From assembly GCF_004216695.1 (NCBI RefSeq), contig NZ_SGXC01000001.1, positions 1,736,001 through 1,800,000 on the forward strand: DNA of 64,000 bases, read 5' to 3'. The translations under genes and the position numbers were made by a program. Of the stretch, positions 17,197 to 27,293 are shown one piece after another. Each line of letters starts with the position of its first letter. Position 1 is the first letter of the stretch. This DNA comes from Pigmentiphaga kullae (lineage in GTDB: Bacteria; Pseudomonadota; Gammaproteobacteria; Burkholderiales; Burkholderiaceae_B). The notes under the pieces are model-generated. The model had not been told where the DNA came from and ran no database searches. It worked only from the letters and a program-made list of their open reading frames with translations.

Positions 17197-18489
17197 TCAG
17201 CCCAGGGTCGATTCCAGCGCCAGCAATTGCGCGACGGTCTCGCGGGCGCGCACGACGTGATAGTGGTCGCCGTCCACCATGACCTCGGCGGCGCGGGGGC
17301 GGGTGTTGTAGTTGCTGGCCATGACCATGCCGTAGGCGCCCGCCGACTCCACGGCCAGGTAGTCGCCTTCGCGTACGGCCAGATCGCGGTCCTTGGCCAG
17401 CCAGTCGCCGCTTTCGCACACCGGCCCGACCACGTCGTAGCGTCCGGCCGCCTCGCCCGCGCGGGGGGCCACGGCCAGCACGCCGTGGTAGGCCTCGTAC
17501 AGCGTCGGACGGATCAGGTCGTTCATGGCCGCGTCGACGATCAGGAAGTTCTTCGCTTCCGTAGGCTTGAGATACTCCACGCGCGTCACCAGCAGGCCGG
17601 CGTTGCCGACCAGCGAGCGGCCGGGCTCCAGCACGATCTGGCGCGAACCGTAGCCGCGCGCGTCGATGCGCTCGAACACGCGGGACAGCAGGTCGGCCGG
17701 AGCGAGCGCGGTTTCGTCGGCATAGCGGATGCCCAGTCCGCCGCCCAGGTCCAGGTGCTCGACCTGGATGCCGTCGGCGGCCAGCTTGTCCAGCAGGTCG
17801 AGCAGCTTGTCCAGCGCGTCCAGGAAGGGCGCGGTCTCGGTGATTTGCGAGCCGATGTGGCAATCGACGCCCACGATCTCGATGCCGGGCAGCGCGGCCG
17901 CGGTCCGGTAGGCGGCGGGGGCGTCGTCGATGGCGATGCCGAACTTGTTTTCCTTCAGCCCGGTCGAGATGTAGGGGTGGGTCTTGGGATCGACGTCGGG
18001 GTTCACGCGCAGCGAGACCCGGGCGCGCTTGCCCATTGCGTGCGCGACCTCGGACAGGCGGTGCAGTTCGGGCACGGATTCGACGTTGAAGCATTTGACG
18101 CCGGCTTCCAGCGCCAGGCGCATCTCGGCGGCCTGCTTGCCCACGCCCGAGAAGACCACCTTGGCCGGATCGCCGCCCACCGCCAGCACGCGCTGCAGTT
18201 CGCCCGCGGACACGATGTCGAAACCGGCCCCCATGCGCGCGAACTCGCGCAGCACCGCCAGGTTGGAGTTGGCCTTCATGCCGTAGCAGACCAGCACGTC
18301 GCGCGAGCCGATGCCGCGCCGGTAAGCGTCGTAGGCGGCATGCAGCGCGGCGCGCGAATAGACGTATAGCGGCGTGCCCAGCTTGTCGGCCAGCAGGGCC
18401 ACGGAGACGCCTTCGGCGTGGAGCACGCCGTCGCGATAGGCAAAGTGGGGGCTGCCGACCGGGGTGGGCAGGGAAACGGGGGTGGTCAT
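17197..18489 (-). CDS. lysA: Diaminopimelate decarboxylase
   Basis: Protein of 430 residues catalysing the last step of lysine synthesis (meso-DAP to L-lysine and CO2). The PLP lysine is K72 in VCYGMKANSNLAVL; the fold III domain shows DLGGGLGIRY and HIGSQI, and the C-terminal part has VVGPVCESGDWLAKDR with the catalytic Cys. Its ATG overlaps the stop of lptM by 4 nt, the usual proteobacterial lptM-lysA pair. Confidence 0.96.
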   Translation of the reverse strand: MTTPVSLPTPVGSPHFAYRDGVLHAEGVSVALLADKLGTPLYVYSRAALHAAYDAYRRGIGSRDVLVCYGMKANSNLAVLREFARMGAGFDIVSAGELQRVLAVGGDPAKVVFSGVGKQAAEMRLALEAGVKCFNVESVPELHRLSEVAHAMGKRARVSLRVNPDVDPKTHPYISTGLKENKFGIAIDDAPAAYRTAAALPGIEIVGVDCHIGSQITETAPFLDALDKLLDLLDKLAADGIQVEHLDLGGGLGIRYADETALAPADLLSRVFERIDARGYGSRQIVLEPGRSLVGNAGLLVTRVEYLKPTEAKNFLIVDAAMNDLIRPTLYEAYHGVLAVAPRAGEAAGRYDVVGPVCESGDWLAKDRDLAVREGDYLAVESAGAYGMVMASNYNTRPRAAEVMVDGDHYHVVRARETVAQLLALESTLG

Positions 18490-18746
18490 TGTGTCAGGGG
18501 GGTATGCGAGAGGGATTCGTTGCGCCGGGAAATGTCGTCGATATCGCCCGTGGTCTTGGAGGCTGGCGCGGGGGCGGGCTGCGCGGCCGGCGCTGACGCC
18601 GTGGGCGCGGGCGTGGCCGGCAGGTAGAGCGGGCCCTTGATGCCGCAGGCGGCCAGCAGCACGAGCGGCAGGGCCGCCAGCAGCGGGACCAGGCGGCGCA
18701 GGGCCGGCCGGGCGCCGCTGGCTACAATGCCGGTATCAGCAACCAA
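18486..18746 (-). CDS. lptM: LPS-assembly lipoprotein LptM-like (YifL) small lipoprotein
   Basis: The reading frame contains a lipoprotein signal (LRRLVPLLAALPLVLLAAC) with lipobox LAAC followed by GIKGPLYLP, the invariant LptM/YifL motif, then a Pro/Ala-rich tail. LptM assists LptD maturation in the outer membrane. The start is uncertain: TTG at 18746 gives 86 residues, while ATG at 18791 gives 101 but an unusually long signal. Overlap with lysA supports the gene. It is divergent from cyaY, and the longer start would overlap cyaY control sequences. Confidence 0.75.
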   Translation of the reverse strand: MVADTGIVASGARPALRRLVPLLAALPLVLLAACGIKGPLYLPATPAPTASAPAAQPAPAPASKTTGDIDDISRRNESLSHTPLTQ

Positions 18747-18810
18747 CGAGAGGTCTGGGCATGCGGCGCGCGCAGGGCGCGTGGGTTTCATGTCGGACAT
18801 AGTCGAAATT

Positions 18811-19155
18811 ATGAACGAAAGCGAGTTTCTTGCCTTGGCCGACGCCATTCTCGATTCCATCGAGCGGCAGGCCGACGTGTGGTTCGAGCAGCGCGACATC
18901 GATATCGAGGCGACGCGCAGCGGCAACGTGCTGACGCTGACCTTCGCGGATCGCAGCCAGGCGGTGGTCAATAGCCAGGCGCCGATGCAGGAAATGTGGG
19001 TGGCGGCGCGCAGCGGTGGGTTCCATTATCGCCTGAAGGACGGGAAGTGGCTGGATACGCGGTCGGGGGAGGAGCTGGCGCGGGCGTTGTCTCGGATTTG
19101 TTCCGAGCAGTCGGGGGAGGAAGTCGTGGTCGAGGAGCTGCCGGTCAGGCTTTGA
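18811..19155 (+). CDS. cyaY: Frataxin-like iron-sulfur cluster assembly protein
   Basis: Protein of 114 residues. It has the acidic first helix (ESEFLALADAILDSIERQAD), the strand NVLTLTFADRSQAVVNSQAPMQEMWVA and the FHYRLKDGKWLDTRSGEEL ending typical of CyaY. It binds iron and modulates IscS activity. An in-frame ATG at 18790 would add seven residues. A TACAAT -10-like hexamer lies at 18722-18727. Divergence from lptM-lysA is the common order in this group. Confidence 0.93.
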   Translation: MNESEFLALADAILDSIERQADVWFEQRDIDIEATRSGNVLTLTFADRSQAVVNSQAPMQEMWVAARSGGFHYRLKDGKWLDTRSGEELARALSRICSEQSGEEVVVEELPVRL

Positions 19156-19178
19156 GCCCGGTTGGGGCTTGGGAGCGG

Positions 19179-19199
19179 CCGCCCGCGGGGCGCGGGCGG
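19179..19199. terminator. Hairpin between convergent cyaY and PBP1A genes
   Basis: Arms CCGCCCGC (19179-19186) and GCGGGCGG (19192-19199) flank a 5-nt loop. It lies in the 56-nt gap between two convergent genes. No T-run follows on either strand, so it is not a canonical intrinsic terminator. Confidence 0.3.
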
Positions 19200-19211
19200 G
19201 TGTAAAGACGG

Positions 19212-21575
19212 TTAGGGCAGGTATTCCTGGCGGTTGTTGGCGCCGCCGCTGCTGCCCGACGAACTGCCGCCATTGCCATTGATCAGGTTGCCCAGGCTGT
19301 CGATCAGCCGCGACATGGGATCGGTGGAGGGGGGCGGCAGGCCGACGGAGGCGACGGCCTGGCCGGGCGGGAATTCGGCGAAGTAGTAATCGCCGTTCTG
19401 CACGATGATGCCGGACGGCATGGGCTGTTCGCGCTGGGGGATTTCCTTGAGCGCGCGCTGCATGTATTTGAGCCAGATGGGCATGGCGGCGCCGCCGCCG
19501 GTTTCGCGCACGCCCAGCGAGCGGGGCTGGTCGTAGCCCAGCCAGGCCACGCCCACCAGGCCGGGGGTGTAGCCGGCGAACCAGGCGTCCACCGAGTTGT
19601 TGGTGGTGCCGGTCTTGCCCGCCACGTCCTGGCGCTTGAGCGACAGGGCGGCGCGGGCGGTGCCGGTGCGCACCACGTCGCGCAGCATGGAATCGGCGAT
19701 GTAGGCGGTGCGGGCATCGATGGCGCGCAGCGATTCGTCGCCGGCCTTGGTCGGGCGGGCCTGCATCAGGACGCGGCCGGTGCTGTCGGTGACCTTGTCG
19801 ATCAGGTAGGGGGTGACGCGATAGCCGCCGTTGGCGAATACGGAATAGGCGCCGGCCATTTGCAGCGGCGTGACCGAGCCCGCGCCCAGCGCCATGGTCA
19901 GGTAGGCGGGGTGGCGCGCGGCGTCGAAGCCGAAGCGGGTGATGTAGTCCTGGGCGTACTGCGGGCCGATGCTTTGCAGCACGCGGATCGACACCATGTT
20001 CTTGGACTTGGCCAGCCCCTGGCGCATGGTCATGGGCGGTTCATTCTTGCCGTCGTAGTTCTTGGGTTCCCAGCGCTGCGAGCCGGTGGCCGAGGCTTCG
20101 AGCACGAAGGGGTCGTCGGAGATGATGGTGGCGGGGGTCAGGCCCCGTTCCAGCGAGGCCGCGTAGATGAAGGGCTTGAAGCTGGAGCCGGGCTGGCGCC
20201 AGGCCTGGGTGACGCGGTTGAACTTGCCGCTGTGGAAATCGAAACCGCCGACCATGGCGCGGATGGCGCCGTTCTGCGGGTCGGTGGAGACGAAGGCGGC
20301 CTGGACCTGGGGCGTCTGCAGGATTTCCCACTCGTTTCCGGTCTTCAGGATGCGGACGATGGCGCCGCGGCGGATGCGCACCGAGGGCTGGGCCTTGGCC
20401 GACAGCGCCGGCTGGACGAACTTGAGCCCCTTGCCGGCGATGTCGATGATCTCGCCCGAGCTGCGGGCCACGCGGACCTTGCTGGCATCGGCGGCCAGGA
20501 CCACGGCGGACAGCAGGGTGTCGCTGTCGGGGTAGTCGTTCAGGGCGTCGTCGACGGCCTCGTTCAGCTTCTCGGGGTTGTTGTCGATGCCGCTGGGCAG
20601 GTCGACGAAGGCCTCGGGGCCGCGGTAGCCGTGGCGGCGCTCGTAGTCCAGCACGCCGTCGCGCAGGGAGTCGTAGGCGGCATCCTGCATGTCGCGGTTC
20701 ACGGTCGTGTAGACGTTCAGGCCGCGGGTGTAGGTCTCTTCCTTATAGATGTCGTAGACCAGCTGGCGCGCCAGCTCGGCTACGTATTCGGCGCGCACGC
20801 CGAATTCCCCGCCCAGTTGCCGGACCTGCTGCTTTTCGTCCAGCGCGGCGCGGTATTCGGGTTCGGTCAGGTAGCCCAGGCTCAGCATGCGCTGCAGCAC
20901 GTATTGCTGGCGCAGCTTGGCGCGGGTCGGGTTGACCACGGGGTTGTAGCGCGACGGGGCCTTGGGGATGCCGGCCAGCATCGCGGCCTCGGCGGCGGTG
21001 ATTTCCGACAGCGGCTTGCCGTAGTAGATGCGGGCGGCCGAGGCGAAGCCGTAGGCGCGCTGGCCCAGGTAGATCTGGTTGATGTAGAGCTCCAGGATCT
21101 GGTCCTTGGTCAGGTTGGCCTCGATCTTGAAGGTCAGCAGGATCTCGTAGAGCTTGCGGGTCCAGGTCTTTTCCGACGACAGATAGAAATTCCGTGCCAC
21201 CTGCATGGTGATCGTGCTGGCGCCCTGGCTCTTGGACAGATTCACCATGTTGGTGAGGGCCGCGCGCATGACGCCGGACCAGTCTATGCCGCCATGTTGG
21301 TAGAAACGGTCGTCTTCTGCCGACAAGATCGCCGATTTCAGCACATCCGGCACGTCGCGGATGCGCACCACGTTGCGCCTTTCCTCGCCGAATTCGCCGA
21401 TCAGGGCGTTATCCGCGGTATAGATGCGCAGCGGCATCTTGGGGTGGTAGTCGGTCAGGGCGTCGAGGTCGGGCAGGTTCGGGTAGGCGAGCGCTAGCGC
21501 CAGCCCCACCAGGAGGGCGCCACAAACGGCCAGCCCGGCCAGAACGCCGGCGACCTTCAGGAGAATACGGGACAT
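19212..21575 (-). CDS. mrcA: Bifunctional penicillin-binding protein 1A
   Basis: Class A PBP of 787 residues. An N-terminal anchor (7-30) is followed by the GT51 glycosyltransferase domain (SAEDDRFYQHGGIDW with the catalytic Glu; GASTITMQVARNF) and the transpeptidase with active-site SSFK (RQPGSSFKPF), SKN (GLAKSKNMV) and KTGTT boxes. It polymerises and crosslinks peptidoglycan at the inner membrane. The last 25 residues are a Ser/Gly/Asn-rich tail. It is divergent from aroK; the pilMNOPQ genes often found beside it in related organisms are absent. Confidence 0.95.
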   Translation of the reverse strand: MSRILLKVAGVLAGLAVCGALLVGLALALAYPNLPDLDALTDYHPKMPLRIYTADNALIGEFGEERRNVVRIRDVPDVLKSAILSAEDDRFYQHGGIDWSGVMRAALTNMVNLSKSQGASTITMQVARNFYLSSEKTWTRKLYEILLTFKIEANLTKDQILELYINQIYLGQRAYGFASAARIYYGKPLSEITAAEAAMLAGIPKAPSRYNPVVNPTRAKLRQQYVLQRMLSLGYLTEPEYRAALDEKQQVRQLGGEFGVRAEYVAELARQLVYDIYKEETYTRGLNVYTTVNRDMQDAAYDSLRDGVLDYERRHGYRGPEAFVDLPSGIDNNPEKLNEAVDDALNDYPDSDTLLSAVVLAADASKVRVARSSGEIIDIAGKGLKFVQPALSAKAQPSVRIRRGAIVRILKTGNEWEILQTPQVQAAFVSTDPQNGAIRAMVGGFDFHSGKFNRVTQAWRQPGSSFKPFIYAASLERGLTPATIISDDPFVLEASATGSQRWEPKNYDGKNEPPMTMRQGLAKSKNMVSIRVLQSIGPQYAQDYITRFGFDAARHPAYLTMALGAGSVTPLQMAGAYSVFANGGYRVTPYLIDKVTDSTGRVLMQARPTKAGDESLRAIDARTAYIADSMLRDVVRTGTARAALSLKRQDVAGKTGTTNNSVDAWFAGYTPGLVGVAWLGYDQPRSLGVRETGGGAAMPIWLKYMQRALKEIPQREQPMPSGIIVQNGDYYFAEFPPGQAVASVGLPPPSTDPMSRLIDSLGNLINGNGGSSSGSSGGANNRQEYLP

Positions 21576-21775
21576 GAGGAAGCAGCTTCTCGTGCGAGGA
21601 CGAGACCCATTATAGGAACATCGAAACGGATCGGCTTATAGACCGCCCGGCGGCCCGGGCGTTCCTGTAACAGTTGGTGTGCCGGCGCCGGGGGGCCGAT
21701 TTTCCGCTTCCGGCCCTCTTGCGGGATAATGCATCTTATATCGATATCTTTCTGTGGCTTCGGCCTCACGAGCTA

Positions 21776-22399
21776 GTGGATCAGGTCTCTTACGATTCAT
21801 GCGCGGCCGCCGCCACGGGGCCGTCAGGCACGGTATTCGTGCCGCCCGTCTTCCTCGTCGGCATGATGGGGGCGGGCAAAACCACGATCGGCCGCGGCCT
21901 GGCCCGGGCGCTGTCGCGCCAGTTCCTGGACGTGGACCTGGTGCTGGAAGAGCGCTGCGGGGTCCGGGTGCCCACGATTTTCGAGCTGGAAGGCGAGGCC
22001 GGCTTCCGGCGCCGCGAAACCCACGCGCTGGACGAGTGCAGCCGGATTTCCGGGGTGGTCCTGGCCACCGGCGGCGGCGCCGTGCTGGCCGAGGAAAACC
22101 GCCGCATGCTCCAGCAGCGCGGCACGGTCGTCTACCTGCGGGCCAGGGCCGAGGAGCTCTACCAGCGCACCCGCTACGACCGCAACCGGCCGCTGCTGCA
22201 GACGGCCGACCCGCTGGGCCGCATCACCGAGCTGCTGCGCCAGCGCGAACCGCTGTACGAGGAAATCGCCGACCTGGTCGTCGACACCGGCAAGGTGTCG
22301 GTGGCGCGGCTGGTCGGCCGCATCCTGCCCATGCTCGCAACCTGCAACAAGCCGGTCCGGCCGCCCGCCGACGACCTGCCCCCGCTGGAGTGTCTATGA
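21776..22399 (+). CDS. aroK: Shikimate kinase
   Basis: Phosphorylates shikimate at O3 in the chorismate pathway. Visible motifs are Walker [10 protein letters not shown], the shikimate-binding Asp in [25 protein letters not shown] and the lid Arg in RYDRNRPLL. The start is uncertain: the conserved core begins near 21840 (VPPVFLVG); a GTG at 21776 gives 207 residues, a GTG at 21839 gives 186. Its stop overlaps aroB by 4 nt. Confidence 0.92.
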   Translation: MDQVSYDSCAAAATGPSGTVFVPPVFLVGMMGAGKTTIGRGLARALSRQFLDVDLVLEERCGVRVPTIFELEGEAGFRRRETHALDECSRISGVVLATGGGAVLAEENRRMLQQRGTVVYLRARAEELYQRTRYDRNRPLLQTADPLGRITELLRQREPLYEEIADLVVDTGKVSVARLVGRILPMLATCNKPVRPPADDLPPLECL

Positions 22400-23505
22400 A
22401 AGAAGTCCGTGTCGAGACGCCGGGCGGAAGCTATCCCATACGGATCGCCCCCGGCCGCCTCGATCGCCTGGCCGAGGCCGTGCCGGCCGACGCCACCACC
22501 CTGGTCGTGGTCACCAACCCCACCGTGGCGGCGCTGTACGCCGAACGCGCCGAGCAGGCTCTGGCGGCCACCGGCCGGCCCATCCTGCGCATCGAACTGC
22601 CCGATGGCGAGCAATACAAGGATTGGCAGACCCTGAACCTGATCTTCGACGCCATGCTGGCCCGGCACTGCGACCGCAAGGCCGTCATCGTCGCGCTGGG
22701 CGGCGGCGTGATCGGCGACATCGCCGGCTTCGCCGCGGCGGTCTACATGCGCGGCATCCGCTTCATCCAGGTGCCCACCACGCTGCTGTCGCAGGTCGAC
22801 TCCTCGGTGGGCGGCAAGACCGCCGTCAACCACCCCATCGGCAAGAACATGATCGGCGCGTTCTACCAGCCGATCGCCGTGGAAATCGACACCGACGTGC
22901 TGTCCACGCTGCCGGCGCGCGAAGTGTCCGCCGGGCTGGCGGAAGTCATCAAGTACGGCGCCATCCTGGACGCCGACTTCTTCGCCTGGTGCGAGGCCCA
23001 CGCCCAGGACCTGCGCGCGCTCGAGCCGGGCGCGTTGGCCGTCGCCATCGCCCGCTCGTGCGAACTCAAGGCCTACGTCGTCTCGCAGGACGAACGGGAA
23101 ACCGGCCTGCGCGCCATCCTGAACTTCGGCCACACCTTCGCCCACGCCATCGAGGCCGGGCTGGGCTTCGGCGCCTGGCTGCACGGCGAGGCCGTCGGCT
23201 GCGGCATGGTGCAGGCGGCCGAACTGTCCGCGCGTGCCGCCGGGCTGCCGCAGTCCGACGCCGAACGCATCCGCGGCCTGGTATTGGCCATCGGCTGCCC
23301 CGTCTACGCGCCCGACCTGGGCACCGACCGCTGGTTCGACCTGATGCAGGGCGACAAGAAGACCGAAGCCGGCCAGATCCGCTTCATCCTTTTGCCCAGG
23401 CTGGGGGAAGCGGTACGGACCCCGGCCGAGGCCGGCCTGGTCCGGCAGGTCCTGGACCGGACCGTCGCCAGGACAGCGGGCGAGCAACCAGCCACGCTTG
23501 CCTGA
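22396..23505 (+). CDS. aroB: 3-dehydroquinate synthase
   Basis: Protein of 369 residues converting DAHP to 3-dehydroquinate, with NAD and a divalent metal. The NAD-binding run [22 protein letters not shown], then [19 protein letters not shown] and the metal ligand region [17 protein letters not shown] are intact. ATGA overlap with aroK indicates translational coupling. Confidence 0.96.
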   Translation: MKEVRVETPGGSYPIRIAPGRLDRLAEAVPADATTLVVVTNPTVAALYAERAEQALAATGRPILRIELPDGEQYKDWQTLNLIFDAMLARHCDRKAVIVALGGGVIGDIAGFAAAVYMRGIRFIQVPTTLLSQVDSSVGGKTAVNHPIGKNMIGAFYQPIAVEIDTDVLSTLPAREVSAGLAEVIKYGAILDADFFAWCEAHAQDLRALEPGALAVAIARSCELKAYVVSQDERETGLRAILNFGHTFAHAIEAGLGFGAWLHGEAVGCGMVQAAELSARAAGLPQSDAERIRGLVLAIGCPVYAPDLGTDRWFDLMQGDKKTEAGQIRFILLPRLGEAVRTPAEAGLVRQVLDRTVARTAGEQPATLA

Positions 23506-23534
23506 CCCCACCGCTCGGAGGAGCCCCGACGTTC

Positions 23535-24671
23535 ATGCCCCAAGTCCTCGCTCCCTACGCCGCCGACCCGGCCGCCACCCGCGGCCGGCGCCACCCCGAA
23601 GCCCCGCCCCAGGGACGCTCCGAATTCCAGCGCGACCGCGATCGCATCATCCATTCCAACGCCTTCCGGCGGCTGGAGTACAAGACCCAGGTCTTCGTCA
23701 ACCACGAGGGCGACCTGTTCCGCACCCGGCTCACGCACAGCCTGGAGGTGGCGCAGATCGCGCGGTCCATCGCGCGCAACCTGGGCTTGAACGAAGACCT
23801 CGTCGAAGCCATTTCCCTGGCCCATGACCTGGGCCACACCCCCTTCGGCCATGCCGGACAGGATGTGCTGCACGCCTGCATGCAGGAATTCGCGCCCGAG
23901 GCCGGCGGCTTCGAGCACAACCTGCAAAGCCTGCGCGTGGTGGACGAACTGGAAGAACGCTACGGCGACTTCAACGGCCTGAACCTGTGCTTCGAGACGC
24001 GCGAGGGCATCCTCAAGCATTGCTCGCTGACCCGGGCGGCCCGGCTGGGCGACGTGGGCGAGCGCTTCCTGAACCGCACCCAGCCTTCGCTGGAAGCGCA
24101 ACTGACCAATCTGTCGGACGAGATCGCCTACAACAATCACGACATCGACGACGGCCTGCGCTCCGGCCTGGTCTCGCTCGAACAGATGAGGCAGGTCGGC
24201 ATCTTCGGCCGCCATCATGCCGAAGTCGTGCAGCGCTACCCGGACCTGCCCGAACGCCGCGCCATTACCGAAACCGTGCGGCGCATGATCAACACCCTGA
24301 TCATCGACCTGACCGAAACCACGGCGGCCCGCATCGCCCGGCACCAGCCCGCCTCCATCGACGACGTGCGCCGTGCGCCGCCGCTGGCCGGCTTCAGCCC
24401 CGACGTGAAGGCGGAGGCCGAGGAGCTCAAGGTATTCCTGCGCGACAACCTGTATCGCCACTACCGCGTGCTGCGCATGACCACCAAGGCCAAGCGCGTG
24501 CTGCGCGATCTGTTCATCGCCTTCCTGGAGGACCCGCGCCTGCTGCCGCCGCAGTACCAGGCGCGCGCCAACGTCGACCAGCCGCGCGCGATCGCCGACT
24601 ACATCGCGGGGATGACGGACCGGTATGCGATCAAGGAGCACCGGCGGTTGTTTCTGGTCAGCGACGAGTAG
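23535..24671 (+). CDS. dgt: dGTPase-like HD-domain triphosphohydrolase
   Basis: Protein of 378 residues. HD-domain residues are visible in [20 protein letters not shown] and FEHNLQSLR, with the distal [16 protein letters not shown]. The family hydrolyses dNTPs to the nucleoside and tripolyphosphate, controlling dNTP pools. It follows aroK-aroB by 29 nt, and aroB-dgt is a common betaproteobacterial pair. Confidence 0.93.
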   Translation: MPQVLAPYAADPAATRGRRHPEAPPQGRSEFQRDRDRIIHSNAFRRLEYKTQVFVNHEGDLFRTRLTHSLEVAQIARSIARNLGLNEDLVEAISLAHDLGHTPFGHAGQDVLHACMQEFAPEAGGFEHNLQSLRVVDELEERYGDFNGLNLCFETREGILKHCSLTRAARLGDVGERFLNRTQPSLEAQLTNLSDEIAYNNHDIDDGLRSGLVSLEQMRQVGIFGRHHAEVVQRYPDLPERRAITETVRRMINTLIIDLTETTAARIARHQPASIDDVRRAPPLAGFSPDVKAEAEELKVFLRDNLYRHYRVLRMTTKAKRVLRDLFIAFLEDPRLLPPQYQARANVDQPRAIADYIAGMTDRYAIKEHRRLFLVSDE

Positions 24672-24710
24672 CGGTCCGGAGCAGTCGGGAGGAGGCGCCT
24701 GCAGGTGCAA

Positions 24711-24755
24711 AGCGCTACCATCCTCCCCGCTTCCCGTTACATCGCGGTGAGGCCG
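24711..24755 (+). repeat. 45-nt coding-like dispersed repeat, copy 1
   Basis: About 33 of 45 positions match 41855-41899. Most differences fall on third codon positions of one frame, and the encoded peptides are SATILPASRYIAVRP here and SAAILRASRYTVVTP there. It lies in the convergent gap after dgt. It may be a leader-peptide remnant; its function is unknown. Confidence 0.4.
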
Positions 24756-24761
24756 TGCTCG

Positions 24762-25997
24762 TCAATGCGTTCCCTGCAACACCTCCGACCGATTGCCGCC
24801 GCTATTCTGTCGCGGGTAGGCATAGGCGCCGAGCCGCAGCACCAGCATCGCGGAAGCCAGCAGGACCAGGCTCAATCCAGTCAATGCCGACGAATAGCTT
24901 CCGGTCGCGTCGAACGCGAACCCCATGACATAGGGGCCTGCGCCGGACCCCGCCATGAAGGCGGCGAACAGATAGCCATAGATCTCGCCGAAGCTCTTCA
25001 AGCCCAGGTAGCGCGACAGCAGGAAGGCGATCAGGTCCACTTCCGCGCCCAGGCCCAGCCCTATCAGCACGACCGCGACGGCCGCATAGGCGGGCAACGG
25101 GTTGGCGAGTAGCAGGGTGATGCCGGCGACCGGGACCAGGAAGAAGAAGGCCGCGACGTAGGGCGCGAAGATGCGGTCGAGCAGGAAGCCCGCCAGCAGC
25201 CTGCCTCCGATGAGCGCGAGACCGGCGAAGCCCAGCGCCGAGGTGGCGAGCGTGGCGGCAATGCCGCGGTCGACCAGCAACGGAACCACGTGGGCGATAA
25301 CGCCGTTCGTGGCGAGGGCGACGCCCGCAAAGGCGATGGCCAGTTTCCAGAACAGGGGGCTGCGCAGCGCCTGACGGCCGGTCAGTCCGGGCAACGCAGG
25401 CAGGCCGGCGGCCGCAGTGCGCTGGGGCGGTTCATGCACCGCCAGGCCGACTGCGGTAAATCCGACAACGAAGGTGAGCGCCGCCAGCCCGACGTATGCG
25501 CCACGCCAGCCCACGTGCGTGACCAGCGCCTGGGCGAACTGGGGAACCAGCGCCGCTCCGAGGCCGACGCCGGACATGGCCACGCCCAGCGCCAGCCCAC
25601 GCTTGTCATCGAACCAGGCGGCAATGGCTTTGGCGTAGGGAAGGGGCGTCTGGCCCGCTGCGGCGATGCCCATCAGCGCATAGATGATCATGAACTTCGC
25701 GGGCGTGTCGGCCAGGAAGGCCAGCGCGACCATCGAGAGCGCGAACAGCGTGATGGCCGGCAGGGTGACGGCGCGCACGCCGTGGCGGTCGGCGAGCCTT
25801 CCGGCCAGCGGCACGCATAGCGCGGTCACGCACAGCCCGATCACCAGGGCCAGCGATGTGGTGGAACGCGACCAGTTGAACTCCTTGGTGACCGGCAGCA
25901 GAAACACGCCGAAGGTGAATTGCATGATGGGACCATTGCCGACCAACAGGCCGAACACGGATCCGACCACGATCCACCATCGATTGATCGTCTTCAT
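24762..25997 (-). CDS. Major facilitator superfamily transporter
   Basis: Protein of 411 residues with 12 predicted membrane segments and the MFS loop motif GRLADRHGVRAVTLP between helices 2 and 3. The start at 25997 has AGGAGGAAG just upstream. It is the last gene of the aromatic-acid cluster on the minus strand, so it is the likely uptake carrier for gamma-resorcylate or a similar hydroxybenzoate. This substrate is inferred from context only. Confidence 0.87.
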   Translation of the reverse strand: MKTINRWWIVVGSVFGLLVGNGPIMQFTFGVFLLPVTKEFNWSRSTTSLALVIGLCVTALCVPLAGRLADRHGVRAVTLPAITLFALSMVALAFLADTPAKFMIIYALMGIAAAGQTPLPYAKAIAAWFDDKRGLALGVAMSGVGLGAALVPQFAQALVTHVGWRGAYVGLAALTFVVGFTAVGLAVHEPPQRTAAAGLPALPGLTGRQALRSPLFWKLAIAFAGVALATNGVIAHVVPLLVDRGIAATLATSALGFAGLALIGGRLLAGFLLDRIFAPYVAAFFFLVPVAGITLLLANPLPAYAAVAVVLIGLGLGAEVDLIAFLLSRYLGLKSFGEIYGYLFAAFMAGSGAGPYVMGFAFDATGSYSSALTGLSLVLLASAMLVLRLGAYAYPRQNSGGNRSEVLQGTH

Positions 25998-26075
25998 TGT
26001 CTTCCTCCTGATGGCTCGGGCCATCTATGGGATGGGATTGCCGGCCGGATGCGATGTCCGGCCGCGGGGGCGCGA

Positions 26076-27056
26076 TTACCGGTCCAGCTTGAACAGCCGC
26101 GCCGCATTGGCGCTGCCTATCTTGAGCCGGTCGGCTTCGCTGATGCTGGTTGAGTCGAACCATTCGGCCGCATGGTCGATGTTCTCGAACGGCCAGTCGG
26201 TGGAGAACAGAATGCGGTCGGCGCCGATCTCGAGGATGGCGTCGATCAGCGTCTGCGTGCGGAAGTTGCCCGAGGTGGTCAGGTAGAAGTTCTCGTTGAA
26301 GTAGTCGACGATCTTTCTCTTGGCCGGATACTTCGGCTTGGCCTTGAGCCAGGCGTTGCGGTGGTCGATGCGCCACATGCTGTAGGGCAGGCCTTCTCCC
26401 ATGTGGCCCAGGATGATGCGCAGCGCCGGAAACTGGTCGAAGAGGCCCGAGCCCATCAGCCGCAGGGCATGCACCGCCGTTTCCTGCCCGAATGCCCACG
26501 TCGGTCCGAGCAGCCAGCCGTGTCCGTCGTAGATGCCGGCGTCGAGTGGCAATGGATTGCGCGGATGCAGGTAGAACGGGACGTCGAGCGTCTGGACGGT
26601 TGCCCAGAACGGCCGGTACTGCGGCATGTCGTAGTACAGCGGCTTGGAATGCCGTACGTCTTCGGAGAATCCGTTGACCAGCGCGCCGACGAAACCCAGG
26701 TCCTTCACGCAGCGCTCCAGTTCGGCCGCCGCGAGTTCCGGCTCCTGCATGGCCAGCGCGGCAAAGCCGCGGAACCGGTCCGGCCGCTTGGCCACTTGCT
26801 CGGCCAGGAAGTCGTTGGCCCTGCGGGCCGTCTCATGCGCCTTGCTGTGGTCCCCGATGGCCTGCACCGCCGGCGCGTTCAGCGACAGGATCATGACCTC
26901 GATGCCATGCTCGTCCATCAAGCGCAGCCGCCTGTCCTGGATATCGAGCAGCCGCGACTTCAGCTCCGGCCAGTCCTTCTCCGGCACGAAGCCCGCCGAA
27001 TCCATCAGGGTCTCTTCCGTGGCGAAATGTTCTTCCAGCGCGATTTTTCCTTTCAT
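26076..27056 (-). CDS. Gamma-resorcylate (2,6-dihydroxybenzoate) decarboxylase
   Basis: Amidohydrolase-family decarboxylase of 326 residues. The metal and catalytic residues known for gamma-resorcylate decarboxylases appear at the same positions: E8 and H10 (ALEEHF), H164 (FYLHPRNPLP), H218 (LGHMGEGLPY) and D287 (FSTDWPFENID). The runs GFVPEKDWPELKSRLLDIQD and LILSLNAPAVQAI-type segments also fit this subfamily closely. The reaction is 2,6-dihydroxybenzoate to resorcinol plus CO2, reversible. 2,3-dihydroxybenzoate decarboxylase is a less likely alternative. It lies between the flavin monooxygenase and MFS genes. Confidence 0.9.
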   Translation of the reverse strand: MKGKIALEEHFATEETLMDSAGFVPEKDWPELKSRLLDIQDRRLRLMDEHGIEVMILSLNAPAVQAIGDHSKAHETARRANDFLAEQVAKRPDRFRGFAALAMQEPELAAAELERCVKDLGFVGALVNGFSEDVRHSKPLYYDMPQYRPFWATVQTLDVPFYLHPRNPLPLDAGIYDGHGWLLGPTWAFGQETAVHALRLMGSGLFDQFPALRIILGHMGEGLPYSMWRIDHRNAWLKAKPKYPAKRKIVDYFNENFYLTTSGNFRTQTLIDAILEIGADRILFSTDWPFENIDHAAEWFDSTSISEADRLKIGSANAARLFKLDR

Positions 27057-27215
27057 TCCTCTCTCCTTTACATGCAGTCAGAAAATGCAAGATCCCAATT
27101 CACGCAGCACGCGGTGCCCGGGATCTAGTACGAGCTTCTTGAGGTGTCACGCCACTGCTACCGCTGGCAGCCAGCGAAGCACCGGCGCCACAACCCAAGA
27201 AACGGGTACTAGACC

Positions 27216-27293
27216 CAGGATGCGGTGGATCCGGCTCCGCCGGTCCACCCGCATCGCCCCCTGGGGGGCGCCCGAAGGGCGTAGGGGGGGGTC
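27216..27293. repeat. Intergenic multi-hairpin repeat, copy A
   Basis: A long imperfect stem (about 16-bp arms) is centred on CCGGCTCCGCCGG and followed by the small hairpins CGCCCCCTGGGGGGCG and CCCGAAGGGC, then a G-run. The same order occurs at 44701-44778 and 53761-53834. It lies between the decarboxylase and oxygenase genes and may act on mRNA stability or termination. Confidence 0.7.

Noticed and set aside
24672-24710. GCGCCTGCAGGTGC hairpin as terminator between dgt and the MFS gene
   Set aside because: Short imperfect stem without a T-run on either strand.
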